Of a DNA stretch of 64,000 nucleotides, positions 23,889-32,703 are shown one piece after another. How positions within the stretch are numbered: position 1 is the first letter of the stretch; each line of letters starts with the position of its first letter. The stretch lies in assembly GCF_002356075.1 (NCBI RefSeq), contig NZ_AP017902.1, positions 434,001-498,000 of the forward strand. The letters are read 5' to 3'. The stretch is from Mycoplasmopsis bovigenitalium (GTDB lineage: Bacteria > Bacillota_I > Bacilli_A > Mycoplasmatales > Metamycoplasmataceae). A program made the translations under genes and the position numbers. Below the pieces are notes generated by a model. That model was not told the origin of the DNA and made no database searches. It saw only the letters and a program-made list of their open reading frames with translations.

Positions 23889-24098
23889 TTATTTTTCAGC
23901 TTTAGCTTTTAATCTTTCTAAGATAGCTTTTTCACGTGGTGTAAGTTCACCATCTTTTTTAACAACGTCCGCAACAGGTTCTGTTTTTTTTGTAGGTTTT
24001 TTAAATGATGAAAGATCTAGTAATTCATCTGAAACTTTAATTAGACCAACAACTGCTGGCGCACTTTCTTGTTTTTTTTCTTCGTTTTGATTTGACAT
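23889..24098 (-). CDS. Small protein resembling an E2/E3 linker segment
   Basis: 69 residues, first gene of the E2 operon, with AGGAGG before the ATG. It contains APAVVGLIKVSDELLDLSS, which resembles the conserved linker seen after the lipoyl domain in mollicute E2 and E3 proteins (a VVG..xVS[ND] pattern, from memory), then a charged C-terminal helix (TPREKAILERLKAKAEK). No lipoyl lysine and no clear peripheral-subunit-binding fold. It may be a detached docking or linker peptide of the complex. The link to E2 is inferred from position and this motif. Confidence 0.65.
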   Translation of the reverse strand: MSNQNEEKKQESAPAVVGLIKVSDELLDLSSFKKPTKKTEPVADVVKKDGELTPREKAILERLKAKAEK

Positions 24099-24343
24099 AA
24101 TGCTAGCCTCCTATGTTTTTTTAATCTAAATTCGAATTTATTTAGCAATTATTATTTAACTTAACATCGTATGCATCCGAATATTAAATAATAAAATTGC
24201 TTTCTTAATTATAATATAAAATTAAAAAGAATTAATTTCATATTTATAAAAATGAAAACGATTTCATTTTGCACCTATCTATTCATTTTTCAATTGAAAA
24301 AGAAAAAAAGCCCTTTTAATATAAGTGCTTTTATCTATCGATT
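24099..24343. other. Intergenic region: E2-operon promoter side and lipoprotein terminator
   Basis: 245 bases. It holds a 22-base sequence (24281-24302) with the palindrome TTTTTCAATTGAAAAA, also found exactly at 45460-45481. A hairpin AAAAGCCCTT (24306-24315) / AAGTGCTTTT (24323-24332) with an A-rich left flank is a likely minus-strand terminator of the E2 operon's downstream lipoprotein neighbour. No ORF seen. Confidence 0.5.
24281..24302. repeat. 22-base palindromic repeat, copy 1
   Basis: Exact repeat of 45460-45481; centre is the 16-base palindrome TTTTTCAATTGAAAAA. Could be an operator or a transcription-end element. Confidence 0.6.
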
Positions 24344-25407
24344 TTAAATATAAATAAATATGTCCTTGCCATCATTATTAGAGCCATAATAGTGTCGAGC
24401 TAAATTTATTAGTTCTTTTGGTTTTATCTCCTCAGCAACAAAATTAATATGGCTTTCGTTTTGAGAAACAATGAAATATATATTTCTTTTTCCTTCTTGT
24501 TTATCATTTTTTAAATAGTTTATTTGAAATTGTTTGTTGTTATTTTGGGCTGGTTTTTTTCTATTATATATCTTAACAAATTGACCAAAAGGCATCAATT
24601 TCAAGTCTCTTCGAATAGTAATTTGTTTTAAAATAAATTCATCATCAGAACCCAAATCTTTAATTGAATATGAATAATTGTAATCATTATCAAAGGTACT
24701 ACTTGATCAAATTTTTATACTATCTTTATACTTTTTAACATCTGTGATGTAGAAATCATTATACACTGTGTATTTATCTCAGTAAATACTGTGAAAATTG
24801 TTATCTATTCAATACTTATTGCCTATTCTGCCAGAATTTATTTGACCATAATTATCATTAATAACCGGCGGTCTTTTTTTATGACTGAGCACAAAATCAC
24901 CATAAGATTGCATTTTATATTTTGTTTCTTTATAATTCAAGGGCTCTTGATAGAATATGTTCGAATGATGCTCAATATTAAACTCATTTTGAAAGAAATT
25001 ATCAAGTGAAATAACATTGGAAGAAATTTCACTAGATTTTTCATTTTTAATGTAACTAAGTGGTTGATAATCTTTTCAAGTTTTTTTATTGAACTCGAAT
25101 GAATTTAGTCCTAAAAATGATATATATTCCGTGTTATAAAAATAAGATTTACTGTCTATATTTTCAAAAAAATCTTTATATAAATGATATATGCCTTCAT
25201 ATTTATAAGGTTCATAGTTATCAGTTACAGAAACATTGTATACCGTGGGTTTGAAAACTTTCGTTTTTTTATATTAAATTTCAGGCTAAAGTCTCTGCTT
25301 ATTAATTTTTGAGCTCTTTTCTGTTCATCACTATATTCAAACTTATTAGCACAACTGCTAACAGCTAAAAGCGGAAATATTAGTGGAATCAGTAATAATT
25401 TAACCAT
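24344..25407 (-). pseudogene. Hypothetical lipoprotein gene broken by a one-base frameshift
   Basis: A lipoprotein of about 354 residues read in two frames. Frame 1 begins at 25407 with a short signal peptide and lipobox ending VSSC (cysteine 19). At a run of seven A on the coding strand (25264-25270) the frame runs to a stop near 25225, while the second frame continues without stop to 24344. One extra A would join them (...NIKKTKVFKPTVYN...). The second part is rich in Y, N, K and W (TGA) and has no known domain. It may be a pseudogene, a phase-variable surface lipoprotein or a sequencing error. Confidence 0.75.
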
Positions 25408-25739
25408 TATTTGACCTCTATTTCTATTGAATTGAATTTGTACGCCCTTATTCAATGAATATTGTCGAATTATTTTTATACTTAAATTATACTTAATACC
25501 TCTATAATGCTTTAAACAAAAAAATATATTATTGGTGTATGGAAAAAATTTTTTTTATTTTATAAACGATATTTTTTAATGAGAATTTTTCTTATAAACT
25601 CATATTTATATTGAATGCAAAAATTTGCTAATTAAAAAAAATTTAATAAAAATAAAAAAATGAAATATAAAATCAAAATATGTAAAAAATTCCATACTTT
25701 AATAATAAAATTATAAACATATAAATAAAAGGAGAGATT
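25408..25739. promoter_or_regulatory. Divergent intergenic region, lipoprotein / pta
   Basis: 332 bases, extremely A+T-rich, with long A and T runs. A minus-strand TATAAT near 25484-25489 could serve the lipoprotein, and AATAATAAAATTATAAA just upstream of 25720 could contain the pta -10. No ORF or structured RNA is evident. Confidence 0.4.
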
Positions 25740-26705
25740 ATGGCAAATTTTAGTCAACACATTCAAAATTTATTAACAAAAAAATCAAAAGATAGAGTAC
25801 TAAGTGTTTTATTTATTGACGGTGATGATAAAAGATCACGAGAAGCCGCAATATTTTTACAAGAAAATAAACTAGCTAAACCAATAATGCTTTTAGAAAA
25901 TGAATCGCAAATTGTTGAAGATGGATTAAAAAACATAATAATGTCGCAACAATCAGAAAAAATCGATGAATATGCAAACAAAATGTTTGAATTAAGAAAA
26001 GGTAAAGAAGATTTGGAAACTTGCAAAAAACTATGTGCTTATAGACCATATTTTGGTGCAATGATGATTAGAACAAAAGAAGTTGAAAGTGCAGTTGGCG
26101 GGTTGATTTATTCAACTCAAGATATTTTAAGAGCTGCATTTAAGTGCGTAGGCCCTAAACCTGGAATTAAAACAATGTCTTCAGTTATTGTTATGCACAA
26201 AGGTGAAGAAAAAATTATTTTTACAGACCCTTCAACAGTTCAAAAACCAGATGTTAACCAATTGGTTGATATAGCAACAAATGCCATTGATTTCGCAAAA
26301 TCAATGGATATGAATCCTTTAGCTGGTTTTTTAACTTATTCAACTAATGGTTCTGGTAAGGGAGAAAACCCAGATTTAGTAAGAGAAGCAGTAAAAATTT
26401 CAATGGAAAAAGGATTGGAAATTATTGAAGGTGAACTTCAATTTGACTCAGCATACGACTTAAATGTTAGATCGAAAAAATTCCCAACCGCAACACAAAA
26501 ACCAGCAGGAATATTTGTATTCCCTAACCTTGAAAGCTGCAACATTGGCTGCAAAATTGCACAAAGAATGGGTGATTATGGTGCAGTAGGTGCAATTATG
26601 GTAGGTGTAAACGGAGCAATCAATGATTTCAGTCGTGGAGCAACCGTACAAGATGTAATCGATGTTACCTCAATAACTATTTTGAAAGGTTATGATTTCT
26701 TATAA
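25740..26705 (+). CDS. pta: Phosphate acetyltransferase
   Basis: Cytoplasmic enzyme converting acetyl-CoA and phosphate to acetyl phosphate. The 321-residue length is the short Pta/EutD type. Conserved parts include SAVGGLIYSTQDILRAAFKCVG (about 114-135), KTMSSVIVMHK, GFLTYSTNGSG, and the C-terminal PNLESCNIGCKIAQRMG and GPx-equivalent INDFSRGATVQDV. AAAGGAG stands before the ATG. Ends by one-base overlap (TAATG) with ackA, so acetyl phosphate passes to acetate kinase. Confidence 0.95.
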   Translation: MANFSQHIQNLLTKKSKDRVLSVLFIDGDDKRSREAAIFLQENKLAKPIMLLENESQIVEDGLKNIIMSQQSEKIDEYANKMFELRKGKEDLETCKKLCAYRPYFGAMMIRTKEVESAVGGLIYSTQDILRAAFKCVGPKPGIKTMSSVIVMHKGEEKIIFTDPSTVQKPDVNQLVDIATNAIDFAKSMDMNPLAGFLTYSTNGSGKGENPDLVREAVKISMEKGLEIIEGELQFDSAYDLNVRSKKFPTATQKPAGIFVFPNLESCNIGCKIAQRMGDYGAVGAIMVGVNGAINDFSRGATVQDVIDVTSITILKGYDFL

Positions 26706-27895
26706 TGAAAAAAATATTAACAATAAATGCGGGAAGTTCAAGTTTAAAATGAGCTCTTTATTCATATACTAAACTTGAATTACTTGCAAAAGGGCTTTGC
26801 GAAAGAATAAGACTAGACGGTAACATTATTATTAAATACGATAACAAATCTTATGAACACAAAGTTGATATGCCAGACCACACAACAGCTGTTCGTGAGT
26901 TAATGAAACTTTGAGAAAAATATAACATAATAAACAACTTCGATGAAATCGAAGTAATTGGTTTTAGAACCCCTTATTCAGGTCATAAGTTTTTATCACC
27001 AGTTGTTTATGATGAAGAAGTTAAAAAAGGTATTGAAGAAGCTGCAAAATTTATACCTTTGCACGCGCCTGCAACACTAGATGCAGTTGGCGCGTTTGAA
27101 GAATGTTTACCTAAAGTTACAAAAGTTATTTGCCAAGACACAGCATTCCACACAACACTACCTGAAATAACAAGAAATTTTGCAATCAATAAAGATTGAG
27201 CCAAAAAATACCACATATATAAGTTTGGATACCATGGTTTAAGTCACGATTATATTACTCACAAAATGGAAAAAGTTCTAAACAAAAAGAAAGTTAATAT
27301 AGTTGTTGCGCACCTTGGATCTGGTAGCTCTATTTGTGCGATTAAAGATTCCAAATCAATTGATATTACAGTAGGATTCAGCTCATATGATGGGTTAATG
27401 ATGGGAACTAGAGCTGGTGGAATCGACCCAGGTATTACTGATTATTTAGTTAGAGTTGAGGGTGCTGATATTCAAGAAGTTCAAGATATGATGGTTAAAA
27501 AATCAGGTTTATTGGGTATTTCTGGAATATCAAACGATATTAGAGATTTACACAAAGTTTATGACACTGACCAAAATGCAAAATTAGCAATTGATATGTT
27601 TGTCGCAAGATGTGTTGATTATATAGCAAATTATTTAAACAAAATTGGACCACGTATTGACGCACTTGTCTTTACTGCGGGTATCGGTGAAAACGATAAT
27701 ATAATTAGAGACATGATTGTCCAAGGAATTAATGCTCATAGAATTAAAATTTCGATGCCAAAAAACAATATGTCTTATGATGACTATCTAAAAATTTCGA
27801 CCGATGGTTCTGAATTTCCTATTTATAAGGTAAAAACAGATGAAGAAATTGTTATTGCAAAATATGCTAAAAATTTAATGAAAAATAAATTCTAA
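26705..27895 (+). CDS. ackA: Acetate kinase (atypical substrate loop)
   Basis: Makes ATP from acetyl phosphate; 396 residues, normal length. Opens with LTINAGSSSLKW, and has YGxHGLSH-type FGYHGLSHDY (about 177), HLGSGSS (about 202), GTRAGGIDPG (about 235) and FTAGIGEND (about 316). The loop normally reading GHRVVHGGE is IGFRTPYSGHKF here: the arginine is kept but the His and GGE are replaced. This may reflect lineage variation rather than loss of activity. Second gene of the pta-ackA operon; a very strong terminator follows. Confidence 0.93.
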
Positions 27896-27900
27896 TTTTC

Positions 27901-27945
27901 TCAAACAAAAAAAGTTAACACGAAATGGTTAACTTTTTTTGTTTG
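27901..27945 (+). terminator. Strong terminator after ackA
   Basis: Inverted repeat of about 18 bp (27901-27918 with 27928-27945), GTTAAC at the loop ends, with embedded A and T runs that allow use on both strands. Confidence 0.9.
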
Positions 27946-27964
27946 AATTTTTGCAATATGCATA

Positions 27965-28038
27965 TGGTGCCGAATACGAGAATCGAACTCGTGGCTACTG
28001 ATTACGAGTCAGCTGCTTTACCACTAAGCGAATCCGGC
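27965..28038 (-). tRNA. tRNA-Thr (anticodon CGU)
   Basis: 74-nt cloverleaf on the minus strand. Acceptor GCCGGAT pairs with ATTCGGC, followed by A and an encoded CCA. The anticodon stem GCTGA/TCAGT encloses the loop CTCGTAA, so the anticodon is CGU, reading ACG. The T arm is ACGAG-TTCGATT-CTCGT. It lies 12 bases downstream of tyrS on the same strand and may be cotranscribed with it. Confidence 0.96.
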
Positions 28039-28049
28039 ATAAAACAGCA

Positions 28050-29288
28050 CTAAACTGTTTTTAATAATATTGTTTGTTTTTTCCCTTTTTTAAAGATGGC
28101 GTATTTTTTAGAGTAATTTTGTGGTTCATAAATGGTGCTTTCATCAATACTTTTGCCATCAATTTTAAGGGCATTGTTTTCAATAAATTCTCTTGCTTCA
28201 CGTTTGGAACTTATAATATTTTGCTTGATTAATGAATCAATAATGTTGTCGCCAATTGATAAATTAGCAACTTTTAAGTAATTTTCCAAGTTTTGAATTT
28301 CTTCAACTTTAAGCTGTGTTGCATCAAATGTTTTATCAAATAATATCTTTGTGATGTTAAGGGAATTAATAGCTTCTTGTTCACCAAAAATATCACTAAC
28401 AACCGCAAACGCAAGTTTATATTGTGCATAGTGATTTGAAGGATTTTTTGCGTGTTCAATCATAATTTGTTTAATTTCGTCAATTTCAATGAAAGTTAAT
28501 CACAATAATAATTTTTCAACCACTGCGTCACTTTTATTAAATAAGTATTGATACATTTGAAATGGAGATGCCATTTTTTTATCTAACCATAAAGAGCCAC
28601 CACCAGTGCTTTTACCAATTTTGTGGCCATTTTCATCGGTTAATAAATCAATAGTTATCCCAACTGCTTTAGCTTCTTTTTCACCAACAACATCGCTTAT
28701 TATATCTAGACCAGTAGTTATATTCCCTCATTGATCAGAGCCGCCAACTTGAACACGAACATTATGGTTTTTATATAAATGTAAAAAGTCATATCCTTGC
28801 AATAGTTGATATGTAAACTCTGTGAATGATAAACCTCTTTCAATTCTTGATGAAACAGAATCCTTAGCCAACATATACGAAATATTTACTAATTTTCCCG
28901 CTTCTCTTAGAAAATCTAAAATATTCATATTTTTATAAATATCATAGTTATCAAAAACAGTTAAACCAAAACTTTCTAACTGATTTTTGATTTTAGATTT
29001 ATTTAAATGAACTTGTTCGTTATTCAATAATTTTCGTTCAGAATCTCTAAACGAAGGATCGCCAATCATTCCAGTAGCGCCGCCAATTAAAGCAATAGTG
29101 TTGAAACCCGCTTTTTGAAATCTTTTTAATACAGAAATAATAATGTAATTTCCTAAGTGTAGACTCTCAGCGGTTGGGTCAAAGCCAGCATAAACATTAA
29201 TTTTTGAAGGTTCAAGGTTATTAAATTTTTCTTCATTACTAATTTGTTTTAATATTCCTCTGGTTTTTAATTCATCTAAAAATTTCAT
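28050..29288 (-). CDS. tyrS: Tyrosyl-tRNA synthetase
   Basis: Class Ic synthetase, 412 residues. HIGH-equivalent motif HLGNY follows GFDPTAESL (about residue 36), TyrRS signature QLLQGYDFLHL and QVGGSDQWGN are present, and KMSKS-equivalent KIGKSTGGG lies near residue 232. The C-terminal S4-like domain (EAREFIENNALKIDGK) binds the tRNA. AGGAG overlaps the stop codon of ytpR upstream, so the two genes are coupled. No T-box leader is seen. Confidence 0.96.
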
Positions 29289-29295
29289 GATTCTC

Positions 29296-29928
29296 CTAGC
29301 ATAACAATTCTTTATAAACTAATTCAATATTTTTACCAATATACTCATTTTTCAATTCAATTGGAATATTATCAATTACATTATTTTCGAATAAGTTTTC
29401 TTTATCATTTAAACCCAATGATTTTGCACTACATAGCATTCCATCACTTGAAATACCCATAACTTCATTTGTTTTGATTTCCATACCTTGTGGAGTAATA
29501 CTTCCCGACTGATATCAAGCCAAATATTTTTCAGTTGTTGTATACAATGTATTTGTAACTATTTTGTCTATTTTGGTGCCAAAATCAACATCAAGTATAA
29601 ATAATTTCTCTGATTTAGGATGAGTGTTTCGAGCAACAATTTTACCAATTTTAATATTTGCCTTATCTTCCATCACTAATGAAGTTGGACAATTAGCTAA
29701 TATCTTATCAAAAAGATTTTGGTTCACAATAGACCATTGTTTACTTGTTATTTCTTTTTCACTAACAATTGTTACATATCCAACTTTTTTAGTTTCAGAA
29801 TCAAAATTATAAACATATAATGTTCCCGATTCATTTATCTTTTCAATTGAATTAGTCAAAATGTTGCAATCAAATACAACCTCATAAGTATTGTTAAAAT
29901 TCTTGTTTAAGTTTATTAAAATAGCCAT
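29296..29928 (-). CDS. ytpR: YtpR-like tRNA-binding domain protein
   Basis: 210 residues. The C-terminal half (about 95-200) is an OB-fold of the EMAP/PheT-N type: IKIGKIVARNTHPKSEKLFILDVD, then VMGISSDGMLCSAKSLGL. Such proteins bind tRNA or act as chaperone-like factors, but the role of YtpR is not settled. The N-terminal half has no recognised domain. No Shine-Dalgarno; TATAAT ends 6 nt before the ATG, indicating a leaderless mRNA. The stop codon TAG is part of the tyrS ribosome-binding site. Confidence 0.88.
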
Positions 29929-29934
29929 AATCTA

Positions 29935-29940
29935 ATTATA
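29935..29940 (-). promoter_or_regulatory. -10 box of ytpR-tyrS, leaderless arrangement
   Basis: TATAAT on the minus strand, then TAGATT, then the ATG at 29928. Spacing of 6 nt puts the expected transcript start at the start codon. Confidence 0.65.
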
Positions 29941-29965
29941 TACATTTAGTTATTAATATATAGAA

Positions 29966-29994
29966 TTAATATAAAACAAGCCTTGCAGCTTGTT
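29966..29994 (-). terminator. Terminator after pdhD
   Basis: Stem AACAAGC (29975-29981) / GCTTGTT (29988-29994), 6-nt loop, and a T-rich tail on the minus strand. Confidence 0.65.
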
Positions 29995-30002
29995 AAGTAT
30001 TG

Positions 30003-31466
<1,464 letters not shown>

Positions 31467-31563
31467 TTAAATAAGCTAATATAAAATAATAAACATATTA
31501 TAATTAAGAAATCAATTTCACAAATTAAAAAGGGCTTTTTATCTTAAATTTCCACAAAATATT

Positions 31564-31569
31564 TATAAT
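31564..31569 (+). promoter_or_regulatory. -10 box of ppa, leaderless arrangement
   Basis: TATAAT, then TAGAAT, then ATG at 31576; the same 6-nt spacing and almost the same spacer as at ytpR. No Shine-Dalgarno. Confidence 0.65.
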
Positions 31570-31575
31570 TAGAAT

Positions 31576-32136
31576 ATGTCAAAAAATAATGTTATCGAAA
31601 TAAAAATTGAAATCCCAAAGGGATCAAATATTAAATACGAATTTGACCGTGCAGATGGTCAAATTCACGTTGATAGAATTTTAAGAGGAGATTTTGTTTA
31701 CCCAGCTAACTACGGGTTTATTCCTAATGCTCTTGACTGAGACGGTGATGAATTAGATGTTTTAGTTTATTCACCAGAAAAATTCATTCCCGGAGTTGTA
31801 TTGAATGCAAGAATTATCGGAGCAATGAAAATGATTGATTCGGGCGAAACTGATACAAAATTAATTGCTGTTCACGCAGATGATTATCGCTTAGAGTCAA
31901 TTAATAAACTTGAAGAGCTTCCTGAACCATTCTTAAGAGATGTTGAAACATTTTTTAACAATTACAAAAATTGAAAAAAACCTGGTTCAACAAAAGTTAC
32001 AGGTTTTGAAGGTATTGAATGAGCATTGGAAGAACTTGACGAATGCATTCATTTAATGAATGAATACGGAAAAATGCCTAAAAAAGAATTCGTTGCTAAA
32101 ATGATGAAAGAGCACCCAGAAAAATACGAATTTTAA
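31576..32136 (+). CDS. ppa: Inorganic pyrophosphatase (family I)
   Basis: Soluble pyrophosphatase of 186 residues that pulls biosynthetic reactions forward by hydrolysing pyrophosphate. Family I marks: [34 protein letters not shown], with the DxDxxD metal cluster DWDGDELD at about residue 53, and AVHADD later. Five TGA tryptophan codons (for example in NYKNWKKPG) hide this gene under the standard code. Its own promoter is of the leaderless type and a terminator follows. Confidence 0.96.
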
Positions 32137-32142
32137 TTCTTG

Positions 32143-32168
32143 CCCCTTTTAAAAGGGGTTTTATTTTT
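32143..32168 (+). terminator. Terminator after ppa
   Basis: CCCCTTTT (32143-32150) / AAAAGGGG (32151-32158), TTTTATTTTT tail. Confidence 0.85.
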
Positions 32169-32222
32169 CAATAAAAAATCCAAAAGAAAATATCTGAAAA
32201 TTTATTAAAAAATTCCTTTTAG

Positions 32223-32251
32223 TCGACAATCTCAACATTAAATAATATAAT
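32223..32251 (+). promoter_or_regulatory. Sigma-A-type promoter of rbfA
   Basis: TCGACA (32223-32228), 17-bp spacer, TATAAT (32246-32251): one mismatch from the consensus -35, the clearest two-box promoter in the window. The leader of about 45 nt holds a small hairpin, AGGAG (32259-32263) with CTCCT, before the real AAGGAAG ribosome-binding site. Confidence 0.7.
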
Positions 32252-32302
32252 TTAAATAAGGAGTTGGTAGCTCCTAAATACAATTACTAGAAAGGAAGAA
32301 TT

Positions 32303-32647
32303 ATGAGTAAAAGTATAAATGCACTAAGAAAAGAAAGTCAACTTAAAACAATGATTGCTCAGATTGTAACAACAGAATTAACTAATTCAAATATTATCAA
32401 TCCAACTGTTGTTGATTGTGAACTTTCTGCCGATTCTTCACACGCTAAAGTATTTGTAACCTTTAGTGAAAAATCAAGCGATGGAATTGAGGCAATTAGA
32501 AATGCTGCTGGTTTTATTCGAAAAACACTAGCGCACTCTCTAGATTGACGCAAAGTTCCTGAACTTCATTTTGAACTAGATACCGTCATTGATGGCGCTA
32601 TGAAAATTGAAAAAATTTTAGAGCAAATCAAACACGAAAATGACTAA
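32303..32647 (+). CDS. rbfA: Ribosome-binding factor A
   Basis: Small-subunit maturation factor, 114 residues, KH-like fold. Recognised by the N-terminal SQLKTMIAQIVTTEL helix, the FVTFSEK strand with VTxS-type context, and the C-terminal RKVPELHFELDTVIDGAMKIEKIL, which is diagnostic. A TGA tryptophan lies in LDWRKVP. Own promoter and terminator, so monocistronic. Confidence 0.93.
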
Positions 32648-32657
32648 TTCATTTTCA

Positions 32658-32679
32658 AACCGGGTTCCCCGGTTTTTTA
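32658..32679 (+). terminator. Terminator after rbfA
   Basis: AACCGGG / CCCGGTT with TTC loop, then TTTT. Confidence 0.9.
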
Positions 32680-32703
32680 AATAAAAATGCGGATTCCCGC
32701 ATT
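32680..32703 (-). terminator. Terminator of the parE-parC operon end
   Basis: AATGCGG (32686-32692) / CCGCATT (32697-32703), with a minus-strand TTTTTAT tail. It overlaps the stop codon of the M23 lipoprotein gene by two bases. Confidence 0.85.

Noticed and set aside
29929-30002. Possible T-box riboswitch upstream of ytpR-tyrS
   Set aside because: The -10 box lies 6 nt before the ATG, leaving no room for a leader; no T-box consensus was seen here or before cysS or serS.
32259-32275. Hairpin around an AGGAG in the rbfA leader as a riboswitch or leader peptide
   Set aside because: The stem is only about 5 bp, no ligand-binding structure is recognisable and the TTG after the AGGAG is too close for translation.
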